From Porticoccaceae bacterium (lineage in GTDB: Bacteria; Pseudomonadota; Gammaproteobacteria; Pseudomonadales; Porticoccaceae), in the NCBI GenBank assembly GCA_023229065.1, contig JALNZZ010000001.1:1-64000 (forward strand): DNA of 64,000 nucleotides, in the 5' to 3' direction. Shown piece by piece: positions 36,724-45,836 of this stretch. Position 1 is the first letter of the stretch. Each line of letters begins with the position of its first letter. Position numbers and translations under genes: made by a program. The notes below the pieces were generated by a model. It made no database searches. It had not been told where the DNA came from and saw only the letters and a program-made list of their open reading frames with translations.

Positions 36724-37278
36724 ATGGCTACTGCTGTTCATAAGACACTGATAAAACTGAGTGTTGGCGCGGTTGTTATGTTTGCCTTCGCCATGTTTGC
36801 AATGCCACCTCTGTATACCATGTTTTGTGAAGTAACGGGTATCGGGATCAACACTGGCGAGCCGTATGTCGCGACAGAGGCAGGTATTGATGAAAGTCGC
36901 ACCGTGCGAGTGCAATTCGTCACCACCAATAATGCTGAAATGCCCTGGCAGTTTGCGCCTAGCATCCACGAAGTGAGAGTTCATCCCGGTGAGCCGACGC
37001 CGGTAACTTTTTGGGCTCACAACACCACCGACAATGATATGGTGGGTCAAGCCATTCCCAATGTGGCGCCCTTTAATGCGGCTCAGTACTTTCACAAGAC
37101 GGAATGTTTTTGCTTTAACAACCAGCCGCTGGCGGCCGGTGAAAAGGCAGACTTGCCTTTGGTCTTCATTGTGGACCCGGATCTGCCTCCGGCAGTGAAA
37201 ACCATCACTCTGTCGTACACCATGTTTGATATCACGGATCGCCAGAGCGGCGGCCCTGTAGCAGCCACAACAAACTGA
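36724..37278 (+). CDS. ctaG: Cytochrome c oxidase assembly protein CtaG/Cox11
   Basis: A 184-residue protein with one N-terminal membrane anchor (about 15-35) and a periplasmic domain carrying the copper-binding motif KTECFCFNNQPL (CFCF). It delivers copper to CuB of subunit I. Placed between coxA and coxC as in Pseudomonas; AGGAGG precedes the start. Confidence 0.96.
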   Translation: MATAVHKTLIKLSVGAVVMFAFAMFAMPPLYTMFCEVTGIGINTGEPYVATEAGIDESRTVRVQFVTTNNAEMPWQFAPSIHEVRVHPGEPTPVTFWAHNTTDNDMVGQAIPNVAPFNAAQYFHKTECFCFNNQPLAAGEKADLPLVFIVDPDLPPAVKTITLSYTMFDITDRQSGGPVAATTN

Positions 37279-37324
37279 AGAGCAATAGCGCGCCCGGGTA
37301 GGGGTGTTAATTCGGAGAGCAATA

Positions 37325-38209
37325 ATGATGGCAACTGAAAGCAGTACTTACTATGTACCGGAGCAAAGCAAGCTTCCGGTAGTGACCGGCATTGGTCTGG
37401 GTGTCATGGCTTGGGGAGCGGCCACCTGGGCAAAAGGCGGCTCAAGCATGGTTTTCCTGGTGGGTGTGTTGATTCTGGGCACGGCGCTTTTCAGCTGGTT
37501 TAGCACTGTCATTCGGGAGAATCGCGCTGGTCTCACCAACGACCAGCTCAAGCGCTCCTATGTGTGGGCCATGACCTGGTTTATCTTCTCCGAAGCAATG
37601 TTTTTTGCCGTGCTCTTCGGCTCCCTGTTTTATGTGCGTGTGTTGGCATTGCCGTGGCTCAGTGAAGGCCCTACCCAGGAATTGCTGTGGAACGGGTTTG
37701 AAGCTTCATGGCCCCTGTTCGTTACCCCCGACATGGCTGTTGCCGGGGAGGCGGCGCGGGTAAAGGGCCCTGATGCCATCATCGACCCCTGGCATCTGCC
37801 ACTGATCAATACCCTGATCCTGATGGCGTCCAGTGTCACTCTCCATGTCGCTCACACAGCGCTTAAAAAAAATAGTCGCAAGCCGTTTCTTATTTGGCTG
37901 GGCATCACGGTCGTGCTGGGTATCACTTTCTTGTTCTTTCAGGTCGAAGAATATATTGAAGCCTACAGAGAGCTGGGTTTGACCCTTGGTTCGGGTATCT
38001 ACGGCACAACTTTCTTTATGCTCACCGGTTTCCATGGCGCCCACGTGACGCTGGGTACCTTTATGCTGTTGGTGCAATGGCTTCGAGGTCTCAAGGGGCA
38101 CTTCAGCCACGATGATGCCTTTGGCTTTGAAGCGTCTTCCTGGTATTGGCACTTTGTCGACGTAGTGTGGGTCGGGCTGTTTATCTTTGTCTATGTGTTG
38201 GGCTCCTGA
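37325..38209 (+). CDS. coxC: Cytochrome c oxidase subunit III
   Basis: A 294-residue protein with about seven membrane helices and subunit III signatures (WFIFSEAMFFAVLF, YIEAYRELGLTLGSGIYGTTFFMLTGFHGAHVTLG, YWHFVDVVWVGLF). It stabilises the oxidase and its proton input. Of two consecutive ATGs, the first (37325) is better spaced from GGAG at 37314-37317. Confidence 0.97.
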   Translation: MMATESSTYYVPEQSKLPVVTGIGLGVMAWGAATWAKGGSSMVFLVGVLILGTALFSWFSTVIRENRAGLTNDQLKRSYVWAMTWFIFSEAMFFAVLFGSLFYVRVLALPWLSEGPTQELLWNGFEASWPLFVTPDMAVAGEAARVKGPDAIIDPWHLPLINTLILMASSVTLHVAHTALKKNSRKPFLIWLGITVVLGITFLFFQVEEYIEAYRELGLTLGSGIYGTTFFMLTGFHGAHVTLGTFMLLVQWLRGLKGHFSHDDAFGFEASSWYWHFVDVVWVGLFIFVYVLGS

Positions 38210-38262
38210 TCGCTGCTGACGGGGGCCGCGTTTAGGTAGAGTTCGACAGTGGGGCTTCACTA

Positions 38263-38290
38263 AAAATGGCCAGGCGACCCTGGCCATTTT
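38263..38290. terminator. Bidirectional terminator between coxC and the DUF2909 gene
   Basis: A perfect 12-bp stem (AAAATGGCCAGG at 38263-38274, its complement at 38279-38290) with a 4-base loop. The A-rich left and T-rich right ends allow it to work in both directions between the two convergent genes. Confidence 0.85.
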
Positions 38291-38316
38291 GCTGTTATCC
38301 TCTTTAGCGAGCAGAT

Positions 38317-38565
38317 TTAGGGGCGCGGTGCTGTGTGATGTGGATGCAGCTGCTGGTCCCAAGGTGCGGTACTGCCTAGCTTACCGCTGACAAAGCCATA
38401 AGTGATGGCTCCCAGCAGCAGGGCGGCAAGTGTGACGCGCACTCCGAGGCTATGGAGCAGGCGCCGTCGCGAATTGCCAGCATCTTGAATCAGGAAGTAC
38501 AGACCGCTGCTGAGACTTATCAACACCGCAACAAACAGCACGACAATAATGATTTTTAAAAGCAT
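38317..38565 (-). CDS. DUF2909 small twin-membrane-segment protein
   Basis: An 82-residue protein with two hydrophobic segments (IIIVVLFVAVLISLSSGLYFLI and VTLAALLLGAITYGFV), typical of the DUF2909 family found beside cox genes in gammaproteobacteria. Function unknown; a role in oxidase assembly is inferred from position only. It is transcribed against the oxidase genes. Confidence 0.82.
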   Translation of the reverse strand: MLLKIIIVVLFVAVLISLSSGLYFLIQDAGNSRRRLLHSLGVRVTLAALLLGAITYGFVSGKLGSTAPWDQQLHPHHTAPRP

Positions 38566-38602
38566 AGTAGTGTCCGCGTGGAATGGGGTGATTTAAACAC
38601 AG

Positions 38603-39370
38603 ATGGGTGATGGGGCGAAGCTGACGGGTGCCAAGGGTTTTCACTGGCGGATCAACTGGCTGATACTGGTCTTTGCCGGCATATTTTTGCCTCTCACCCT
38701 TGCACTCGGCTATTGGCAGCTGGGCCGTGCAGAGGAAAAGACAGCCTTGCTCGCGGCCAGCCTGGCCAATGAGCTGGCGCCACCTGTAACACTGGCAGAG
38801 CTGAGTCGCGCAGAAGATTACAATTATCGTCGTGTGCAGGTCAGTGGCTCCTTCGACAATCAACGTACGATATTGTTGCAGAATCGGGTACGCAACGGCC
38901 TGCCAGGGTATGAGGTTGTCGAGCCTTTCCAGGAGGCCAGGAGTGGCCGCTGGCTGCTGGTGAATCGTGGTTGGCTGCCCGGTGCAGCGGGTAACAAACC
39001 GCCGCTGGTTGTACCGGTAGAAGGCAAAGTATTGCTCAGTGGTCATCTTTACCGTTCACTGGGAGAACCCTTCACTCTCGGTGAAGAGCAGTGGCGTGAG
39101 GGCTGGCCGCAGGTGCTGCAAAATCTTGAAACTGAAGCGCTGGCTGAACGCCTGGGTGTGGTCCTCTATCCCTATACCTTAAGACTGGATATAGAGTCGC
39201 CCGGTGCTCTGACAGTAGGTTGGCCGAAAGTTAATATTCAACCGGAAAAGCATCGAGCCTATGCCGTCCAGTGGTTTGCTATGGCTGCTGCACTGGTGAT
39301 GTTGTCCGTTTTTGCGAATTCAAACCTGGGCGAAGTGATTCGCCGCGTATGGAGAAGACCTAATGAGTGA
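38603..39370 (+). CDS. SURF1-family oxidase assembly protein
   Basis: A 255-residue protein with one membrane segment at each end (WLILVFAGIFLPLTLALGYWQLGRAEEK and VQWFAMAAALVMLSVFANS) around a periplasmic domain with YNYRRVQVSGSFDNQRTILLQNR and WLLVNRGWLPG. SURF1 proteins help insert heme a into subunit I. It overlaps the next gene by 8 bases. Confidence 0.94.
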   Translation: MGDGAKLTGAKGFHWRINWLILVFAGIFLPLTLALGYWQLGRAEEKTALLAASLANELAPPVTLAELSRAEDYNYRRVQVSGSFDNQRTILLQNRVRNGLPGYEVVEPFQEARSGRWLLVNRGWLPGAAGNKPPLVVPVEGKVLLSGHLYRSLGEPFTLGEEQWREGWPQVLQNLETEALAERLGVVLYPYTLRLDIESPGALTVGWPKVNIQPEKHRAYAVQWFAMAAALVMLSVFANSNLGEVIRRVWRRPNE

Positions 39371-39986
39371 GGGCGCCAAGAGCTATAGTGCACCCCTGCA
39401 GATCGTGTTGATGTTGGGAATAGTCATTGCCACTATCATCGCTGGCTATCTGATGACCCCGCGCACCGATGAAGCACGTCAATCCCTGGTGGAAACGCTG
39501 GGGACCAAAAACAAAGGTGTATTGTTGTCGCCTACCCTCGATATTGATGCCTTGGCGTTACAGCGAGGCGACGGGACTCGCTGGAGTATTCCTCAGGGAA
39601 GCTTGCGCTGGCGCATCCTGATTCCCGCTGTGGATCAGTGCAATGAAGAATGCCGACAGATGCTCTATATCACCCGCCAAATCCATATCCGTCTTAATAA
39701 GCAGGCGAACAGGGTGGAGCGCGCTTACGTATCCCTCGGTGAAGAGGTTGATCCGTCGTTTAAGGAATTCCTCGATCAAGAACACCCCTATACGCTAGCC
39801 CTCAGGACCGATCGGGAGCACTTCGAAAGCTGGCTGGCGGGTAGCCAGCTCGACTGGCAGCCCGACAAGCAGGTGGCGATTCTGGTGGACCCCGTTGGGC
39901 GCGCCATGATGTTCTACACCAGTGACGATCCGGGCACGGATATTCTGTTGGATCTAGAGCATTTGCTCAAACACTCTCCCCAGTAG
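39363..39986 (+). CDS. SCO-like membrane-anchored protein of the oxidase operon
   Basis: A 207-residue protein with one N-terminal membrane anchor (about 11-30). The periplasmic part looks like a divergent thioredoxin/SCO fold: WRILIPAVDQCNEECRQMLY holds a CxxxC pair where SCO proteins bind copper, and QVAILVDPVGRAMMFY matches the later strand. A homologous gene lies between SURF1 and ctaA in Pseudomonas. A redox or copper role in oxidase assembly is likely but unproven. Confidence 0.75.
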   Translation: MSEGAKSYSAPLQIVLMLGIVIATIIAGYLMTPRTDEARQSLVETLGTKNKGVLLSPTLDIDALALQRGDGTRWSIPQGSLRWRILIPAVDQCNEECRQMLYITRQIHIRLNKQANRVERAYVSLGEEVDPSFKEFLDQEHPYTLALRTDREHFESWLAGSQLDWQPDKQVAILVDPVGRAMMFYTSDDPGTDILLDLEHLLKHSPQ

Positions 39987-40032
39987 CGGCTGGTGGATTC
40001 CTCCTTTTTTGCATGTTCTGGAGTAAATGCCC

Positions 40033-41079
40033 ATGGCGCTTTTCAATGCATCTTCACTCCGCAAGCCCGGCTTTAGGTTGGCGCTAGTCGCTTTCTGTGT
40101 AGCCATTGTCGTGGTGGCTTTGGGTGCGTTTACCCGCTTGGTGGATGCCGGCCTCGGTTGTCCCGACTGGCCAGGCTGTTACGGCCACTTACTGTGGCCG
40201 ATCCAGGAACACAATGTCACCCGCGCAAACGAAATTTGGCCGGATAATCCCGTCGAGCACGACAAGACCTGGCCGGAGATGGTACATCGCTATTTTGCCG
40301 GCTCCCTTGGTCTGTTGGTGGTAGCCCTTGCCATCGTGGCGTGGAAGCGCCGCGAAGAGAGTGACCAGCCTTTTCGACTGCCACTGCTCCTGCTCTTTGT
40401 GGTGGTCTGGCAAGCATTATTCGGTATGTGGACCGTAACCCTCAAGCTGTGGCCGCAAATTGTTACTCTGCACCTGATGGGGGGTATAACAGTGCTGTCT
40501 CTGCTGTGGCTGTTGGTGTTGCGTCTCGACAATCAGCACTGGCAGCTGTCCGAGGGGCTGCACCACAAGAGCCTGAAGCTTCGACCCTGGGTAATCGTCT
40601 GTCTGGTGTTAGTCGCATTGCAAATCATGCTGGGGGGCTGGACGGCTGCTAACTATGCCGCTTACGCCTGTGTGGACTTTCCAACCTGTCGCGGCGATTG
40701 GTGGCCAGCCATGGACATGGCGACAGGGTTTGATATCTTTCAGACCATCGGCCCCAACTATCTGGGAGGCTTGCTGGAAAGCAATGCCCGGGTCGCCATT
40801 CACTATACCCACCGCATCGGTGCGTTAGTGGTCAGCCTGGCTCTACTGGTGTTGTGCGTACGCCTGGTGACCATAGGCGAGCGCCGTTTTAGCCGTCTTG
40901 CACTGGTGATCTTTGCTGCTCTAGCACTGCAGGTCGGGCTCGGTATTACCAATGTGCTGATGCATATCCCGCTTTCCGTAGCGGTGCTGCATAACGCTGG
41001 TGGTGGCTTGCTGTTGTTGACCCTGGTCACCCTGGCCTGCAAGCTGTGGAGCGTTGAGAGGAAGGAGCGAGCGGTATGA
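40033..41079 (+). CDS. ctaA: Heme A synthase (CtaA/Cox15)
   Basis: An integral membrane protein of about 348 residues with eight helices in two similar halves; conserved parts are [54 protein letters not shown] and [12 protein letters not shown], with paired heme-ligand histidines. It oxidises heme O to heme A. GGAG at 40020-40023 favours ATG 40033 (9-base spacing) over ATG 40027 (3-base spacing). Overlaps ctaB by 4 bases. Confidence 0.95.
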   Translation: MALFNASSLRKPGFRLALVAFCVAIVVVALGAFTRLVDAGLGCPDWPGCYGHLLWPIQEHNVTRANEIWPDNPVEHDKTWPEMVHRYFAGSLGLLVVALAIVAWKRREESDQPFRLPLLLLFVVVWQALFGMWTVTLKLWPQIVTLHLMGGITVLSLLWLLVLRLDNQHWQLSEGLHHKSLKLRPWVIVCLVLVALQIMLGGWTAANYAAYACVDFPTCRGDWWPAMDMATGFDIFQTIGPNYLGGLLESNARVAIHYTHRIGALVVSLALLVLCVRLVTIGERRFSRLALVIFAALALQVGLGITNVLMHIPLSVAVLHNAGGGLLLLTLVTLACKLWSVERKERAV

Positions 41080-41981
41080 TAGGTGTGAGCGGCAGCAAAG
41101 CGAGTTGGCGCGACTACCTGGAGCTCACCAAGCCTAGAGTAGTGGCGCTGATGATACTCACCGCCCTGATTGGCATGTTCCTGGCGGTGCCGGGCATGGT
41201 GCCGCCGTCCGTATTGCTGTGGGGCAACCTGGGCATTGCCCTGTGTGCAGGCTCTGCTGCCACCGTCAATCATTTGGTGGACCGCCATGTCGATACCAAA
41301 ATGGCGCGCACTTTCAACCGGCCGATAGCAACGGGGCGAGTCGAGCCACGCAATGCCCTGCTGTTCGCTGTTTTGCTTGGTTTGTCCGGCATGGTCATTC
41401 TTGTGGTCTTTATCAATGCTCTCACCGCTTGGCTGACCTTGGCGTCACTGGTGGGCTATGCAGTGGTTTACACCCTGTTTCTCAAGCGTGCAACGCCCCA
41501 GAACATTGTTATTGGTGGCCTGGCTGGTGCCGCTCCGCCCCTGCTGGGTTGGACTGCAGTGACGGGTGAAATACATGGCTATGGGCTGTTGCTCGTGCTG
41601 ATTATTTTTGCCTGGACCCCACCCCACTTCTGGGCCTTGGCGGTGCATCGCCGGGATGAGTATGCCAAGGCCAAGGTACCGATGTTGCCAGTGACCCACG
41701 GCGATCGCTACACGCGCCTGCATATCCTCCTCTACACCATCATTATGATCGTCGTGACCGTGATGCCTTTTGTAACTGGCATGAGTGGTTGGCTTTATTT
41801 ACTCGGAGCACTACTGCTGGGAGCCTGTTTTCTGTACTGGGCGATCGTGTTAATGATTGGCAGGGATCCCAATGCCGGTATGGCCACTTTCAAGTACTCG
41901 ATCCTCTACCTGATGTTGTTATTTATCATCATGTTGCTGGATCACTATCTGGTGGCGCCGCCATTTTTGACCCTGAAGTAA
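41076..41981 (+). CDS. ctaB: Protoheme IX farnesyltransferase (heme O synthase)
   Basis: A 301-residue UbiA-family membrane protein with the prenyl-diphosphate-binding motif [19 protein letters not shown], the second motif [16 protein letters not shown] and about nine hydrophobic segments. It farnesylates heme B to heme O, the substrate of the heme A synthase encoded just upstream. Confidence 0.96.
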   Translation: MIGVSGSKASWRDYLELTKPRVVALMILTALIGMFLAVPGMVPPSVLLWGNLGIALCAGSAATVNHLVDRHVDTKMARTFNRPIATGRVEPRNALLFAVLLGLSGMVILVVFINALTAWLTLASLVGYAVVYTLFLKRATPQNIVIGGLAGAAPPLLGWTAVTGEIHGYGLLLVLIIFAWTPPHFWALAVHRRDEYAKAKVPMLPVTHGDRYTRLHILLYTIIMIVVTVMPFVTGMSGWLYLLGALLLGACFLYWAIVLMIGRDPNAGMATFKYSILYLMLLFIIMLLDHYLVAPPFLTLK

Positions 41982-41998
41982 CGTCTGTGGAGTGAGTC

Positions 41999-42643
41999 AT
42001 GAGCACCAAGCGCAATATCTGGATTACCGTGGCAGCCTGTGTTGTCTTTGCTGGGCTGATGATTGCAGGGGTCGTCAACAAGCAGCTCCAGCCGCGGCAG
42101 TTAAGTGAGCGTGAGATGCACGAACTCGGTGCGATGGTGTTGCAGCAACCTCGCCGCTTCAGTGATTTTGCACTGATAAATCACAAGGGCGAACACTTTG
42201 TCCGAGAGGATCTGCTGGGCAAGTGGACGCTGTTGTTCCCGGGCTTTACCTTCTGTCCAGATATTTGCCCTACCACAATGGGTACCCTCAATAGGCTCTA
42301 CAATGCTCTGGATGAGAATGAGCGCGACAACTTGCAGGTGGCATTGCTGACCATTGACCCCGAGCGGGATACGCCACAGCAGCTGGATTCTTATGTGTCT
42401 TATTTCAACCCGGCTTTCCTCGGTCTGACGGGTACACCGGCCCAGATTCTCAATCTGGCGACTCAGCTCAATGTGGTGTACAGCCGGGTACCCCTCGACG
42501 GCGACAACTACACCATGGATCACAGCAGCAACGTGGTGATCATCAATCCACGGGGGGATTACCACGGTTTCTTCCGTCCCCCACTTGATGAGGGCGCTAT
42601 GCGCCAGGCTTGGCGCTCCATGGTGAAAAGTTTTCGGGGTTGA
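41999..42643 (+). CDS. SCO1/SenC copper chaperone
   Basis: A 214-residue protein with an N-terminal membrane anchor and a thioredoxin-like domain with the copper motif FTFCPDICPTT (CxxxC) and the distal His (MDHSSNVVIIN). It delivers copper to, or reduces, the CuA site of subunit II. Last gene of the oxidase operon, 17 bases after ctaB. Confidence 0.95.
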   Translation: MSTKRNIWITVAACVVFAGLMIAGVVNKQLQPRQLSEREMHELGAMVLQQPRRFSDFALINHKGEHFVREDLLGKWTLLFPGFTFCPDICPTTMGTLNRLYNALDENERDNLQVALLTIDPERDTPQQLDSYVSYFNPAFLGLTGTPAQILNLATQLNVVYSRVPLDGDNYTMDHSSNVVIINPRGDYHGFFRPPLDEGAMRQAWRSMVKSFRG

Positions 42644-42688
42644 GTCTCGCTGTACCGGAGCGAAGCTGCCTCGCCAGGCCAGCTGAGG

Positions 42689-43474
42689 TCAGCCGCGCTG
42701 GCGCCGGGTCAGGGCGGCGATAAAGAGTAGACCGCAGGCGAGGACAATGGTGGGCCCCATCGGGGTGTCCCACCACCAGGAGGCAGCGATACCCAGGCAT
42801 ACTGCTACAGAGCCGACAAGACTGCCAAATATAGCCATGTGTTCGGGGCGGGTGGCGAAACGCCGCGCAGTGGCCGCAGGGATTACCAGGAGTGAGGTGA
42901 TCAGCAGAACGCCTACTACTTTCATGCCAATGGCGATCACCAGGGCCAGCAACAGCATCTGAACTGTCTTTACCAGTCCCACCCGGACTCCTTCGACTCG
43001 CGCCAGGTCTTCGTGAACCGTAATGGCCAGCAAGGGAGTCCACAACCAGTACACCAGGGCCAGCACCAGTCCGCTGGCGAGCCAAATGGCGATGGTCTCT
43101 GTGGTAGTGACTGCCAGAAGGTCGCCAAACAGCAGCGCTTCTAGGTTAACCCGGGCACCGGGAATCAGCGACATGGCCACCAGTCCCAAGGCCAGAGAGC
43201 TGTGGGAGAGAATGCCGAGCAGGGTGTCGGAGGCCAGGCTCTGTTGGCGACCCAGTGCCAGTAACAGCAGGGCGATAACGAGACAGACAACGATGACCAT
43301 TGGGCCTGGAGCTACCTGTAGCCACAGGCCAGCGGCGATACCCAGCAAGGCAGAATGGGCCAGAGTGTCGCCAAAGTAGGCGAGGCGCCGCCACACGACG
43401 AATGCCCCCAGCGGCCCGCTGACAATGGCTACACCAAGCCCGGCCAGCAGAGCCAGGATGAGAAAGTCAGCCAT
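42689..43474 (-). CDS. znuB: Zinc ABC transporter permease ZnuB
   Basis: A 261-residue ABC-3 family membrane protein with about eight hydrophobic segments, including [34 protein letters not shown] at the N-terminus, typical of zinc/manganese permeases. It forms the inner-membrane channel with ZnuC; its start overlaps the znuC stop by 8 bases. The start MADFLIL at 43474 is preferred over a slightly longer one. Confidence 0.95.
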   Translation of the reverse strand: MADFLILALLAGLGVAIVSGPLGAFVVWRRLAYFGDTLAHSALLGIAAGLWLQVAPGPMVIVVCLVIALLLLALGRQQSLASDTLLGILSHSSLALGLVAMSLIPGARVNLEALLFGDLLAVTTTETIAIWLASGLVLALVYWLWTPLLAITVHEDLARVEGVRVGLVKTVQMLLLALVIAIGMKVVGVLLITSLLVIPAATARRFATRPEHMAIFGSLVGSVAVCLGIAASWWWDTPMGPTIVLACGLLFIAALTRRQRG

Positions 43475-44219
43475 GGTGATGCCCTCCACAGGTATCGCTA
43501 CCGGACGTTACTTTGCCGTGCAGACTGTGTTCATGGTCGTGGTGGTGGGTATACAGGGCTGTGCGCACCCCGAATAGTTCAGTGTAAGCAGGGTCGACAG
43601 AGACGATTTCCGGTGTGCCCTGACAGCACACATGGCGGTTGAGACAGATAACCCTGTCGGTGGCGGCCATCACCAGGTGGAGGTCGTGGGATACCATCAG
43701 GATGGCACAGCCAGTTTCATTGCGAATACGCGTAATCAGTCGGTAGAGTGCTTCCTGGCCAGTGATGTCGACTCCCTGTACGGGCTCGTCGAGCACCAGC
43801 AGCTCCGGCTGGCGCAACAGCGCGCGAGCCAAGAGGACGCGCTGGGTTTCACCTCCGGACAGAGAGGTAACTGGCTGGTGCAGCAGGTGAGGTATTTCCA
43901 CCCGCTCCAGGGCATCGCGGCCACGCTGGGGGTTGCGATCGGCAAGGGCCAGAAAGCCGGCCACGGAAAGTGGCAGGGTGGCATCGATATGCAACTTCTG
44001 GGGCATGTACCCAACGCGCAAGCGGTGGGAGAAGCGGAGGGTGCCGCTGCCTGGCTTCTGCAGGCCCAGTATGACTCGTACCAGGCTGGTTTTGCCGGCG
44101 CCGTTTGGGCCGATCAGGGTCAAAATCTGACCGGCTTCCAGGTCGAGGCTGACATCTTCCAGTACGGTGCGTCCGGCAAAGCCAAGGTACAGGTTGCGCA
44201 CGCTCACCAGGTTGCTCAT
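43467..44219 (-). CDS. znuC: Zinc ABC transporter ATP-binding protein ZnuC
   Basis: A 250-residue ABC ATPase with Walker [10 protein letters not shown], signature [15 protein letters not shown], Walker [13 protein letters not shown] and switch His (MVSHDLH). The C-terminus is histidine-rich. It powers zinc import with ZnuB and ZnuA. Start at 44219 overlaps the zur stop by 4 bases. Confidence 0.96.
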   Translation of the reverse strand: MSNLVSVRNLYLGFAGRTVLEDVSLDLEAGQILTLIGPNGAGKTSLVRVILGLQKPGSGTLRFSHRLRVGYMPQKLHIDATLPLSVAGFLALADRNPQRGRDALERVEIPHLLHQPVTSLSGGETQRVLLARALLRQPELLVLDEPVQGVDITGQEALYRLITRIRNETGCAILMVSHDLHLVMAATDRVICLNRHVCCQGTPEIVSVDPAYTELFGVRTALYTHHHDHEHSLHGKVTSGSDTCGGHHHG

Positions 44220-44713
44220 GATGAACTGTCCTCTTGCTGGCAGGAGGCACACAGGCCTGAGAGCTCAATATTTTGTGTTTCCAGCTGGAAGCCAGCGCGG
44301 CTGGCGGTGTCCTCCAGCGACTTGTTAAGCGTTTCAGCACTCACTTCTGCAGCGCTGCCACAGCAGCGGCAGACCATGAAGACGTCGCTGTGCTCACTGC
44401 CGGGGAAGGGGCAGCCGATAAAGGCGTTGTAGGAGGGTAAGCGGTGTATCAATCCCATTTCCAGCAGGAAGTCTATGGCCCGATAAACACTGGGAGGGCG
44501 AATAGGGCGACCGAGGATGCTCGGTAGCTGCTCGACCACGGCGTAGGCGCCTAAGGGCCGGTGGCTCTGCCAGATCAGTTCCAATACCGCGCGGCGGATC
44601 GGTGTGAGCCGCACACCCGCTTCAGTGCAATGCTGTTCGGCATGGCTGAGGGCCGCACTCAGGCAGCGGTTGTGGTCATGATGATGATGGGCTGCGCGAG
44701 AATTACTCAGCAT
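44216..44713 (-). CDS. zur: Zinc uptake regulator Zur (Fur family)
   Basis: A 165-residue Fur-family repressor: winged-helix region [29 protein letters not shown] and [20 protein letters not shown], followed by metal sites including CRCCG and CASC. A histidine cluster (HHHHDH) lies near the N-terminus. It should repress znu genes when zinc is sufficient. The start at 44713 is selected because the longer frame crosses the shared znu promoter. Confidence 0.94.
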   Translation of the reverse strand: MLSNSRAAHHHHDHNRCLSAALSHAEQHCTEAGVRLTPIRRAVLELIWQSHRPLGAYAVVEQLPSILGRPIRPPSVYRAIDFLLEMGLIHRLPSYNAFIGCPFPGSEHSDVFMVCRCCGSAAEVSAETLNKSLEDTASRAGFQLETQNIELSGLCASCQQEDSSS

Positions 44714-44739
44714 GATGAGGGTCAATACCAGCAGTGATT

Positions 44740-44754
44740 TGGTATAATGTACCA
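44740..44754. promoter_or_regulatory. Candidate Zur operator overlapping a -10 box
   Basis: TGGTATAATGTACCA is an imperfect palindrome with arms TGGTA and TACCA, similar in form to known Zur boxes, and lies between the divergent zur and znuA genes. It contains a perfect TATAAT (44743-44748) facing znuA, so a bound repressor would block the promoter. Sequence is seen; Zur binding is inferred. Confidence 0.6.
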
Positions 44755-44830
44755 CTTTATTTGGCGGCCAGGTTTTCAGACCCGGTTGAATGTAAGGAGC
44801 GCGGCAAAAAGCCGCAGGGTCTGGCCAAGA

Positions 44831-45757
44831 ATGAAACAATGTAACATCTGTCGAAAGCTGTGCATAGGATTGTTTACCCTGGTTTGTGTAGGGGGCACAG
44901 TGCTGGCTGGTAGTGATAAGGGAGAGACTGGCCCGCCGAGTTCAAGCCGGGTGGAAAAGCCGCAACTGGCAGTCTCGATTCGTCCTTTGGCCATGATTGT
45001 CCGCGAGTTGGTTGGCGACGCAGTGGAGATTCGCCAGCTGATTGATGCCGGACAGGATCCCCACCACGCGGCTCTACAGCCATCCCGCCGGCAGCAACTC
45101 GATGAGGCTGATCTGGTGATCTGGGTCGGGCCGGGGCTGGAATCCTTTCTCGCCCGTCCACTGGCGAATTTTGCCGCAGAGCGGCGAGTCACCTGGTTGC
45201 CGGGTGAGAGCTCGGGGAGTCACGGGCATCATCATCCCGCAGGTGAGGATCCTCACCCCTGGCTGTCTCCCTCCCAAACGCTTGTTTTCAGTCGCCGCTT
45301 GGCGTTGGTACTCACTGCCAGGTACCCTGTTCTGGCACCCGACATTCAGTCTCGTCTGTCCGCCTTTGAAGACCGTCTCGAACATCAGGCTGCGGAGTTG
45401 ATGCTGCGCCTGGAACCCTTGCGCCGCGATGGCCAGACCTTTATCGCCGAGCACGCTGCTTATGGCTCCTTTGTCGCTTTTGCCGGCCTGACTGAGGCCG
45501 GTAGTCTCAGTGACAGCTCGGGAGTAGCCCAAGGAGCGAGAAACTTACAGGCTCTCCAGGACCGCACTGATGTCGCCTGCATCGCGGTAGAGCAGGCACC
45601 CGGTTCTCGGTTGGCTATCCAGCTAGCAGCTACACTGGCGGTGCCGGTGGTGGAAATTGACCCTTTCGGCACCCTGTTGTCAGACAGCGCCAGTTACAGC
45701 GACTTGATGGAGAGCGTGGTGGCTGGTTTTGAGCAATGCCTGGCCGGAGCTGAATAG
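44831..45757 (+). CDS. znuA: Zinc ABC transporter substrate-binding protein ZnuA
   Basis: A 308-residue periplasmic protein with a signal peptide and the cluster 9 binding-protein fold: LIDAGQDPHHAALQPS (first zinc His), a short His-rich loop (GSHGHHHPAGEDPHPW), EHAAYGSFVAFAG and VEIDPFG. It captures zinc for ZnuBC. The start MKQCNICRKL at 44831 gives the signal peptide; the upstream frame includes the promoter. Divergent from zur-znuC-znuB. Confidence 0.94.
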   Translation: MKQCNICRKLCIGLFTLVCVGGTVLAGSDKGETGPPSSSRVEKPQLAVSIRPLAMIVRELVGDAVEIRQLIDAGQDPHHAALQPSRRQQLDEADLVIWVGPGLESFLARPLANFAAERRVTWLPGESSGSHGHHHPAGEDPHPWLSPSQTLVFSRRLALVLTARYPVLAPDIQSRLSAFEDRLEHQAAELMLRLEPLRRDGQTFIAEHAAYGSFVAFAGLTEAGSLSDSSGVAQGARNLQALQDRTDVACIAVEQAPGSRLAIQLAATLAVPVVEIDPFGTLLSDSASYSDLMESVVAGFEQCLAGAE

Positions 45758-45836
45758 GAAACGGTGCCGTCGGCCGGGTTAGCGAAGCCTCTTCGGTGAT
45801 GGTGTATCCTTAGTGTCATTGCCACAAGGATTTTCC

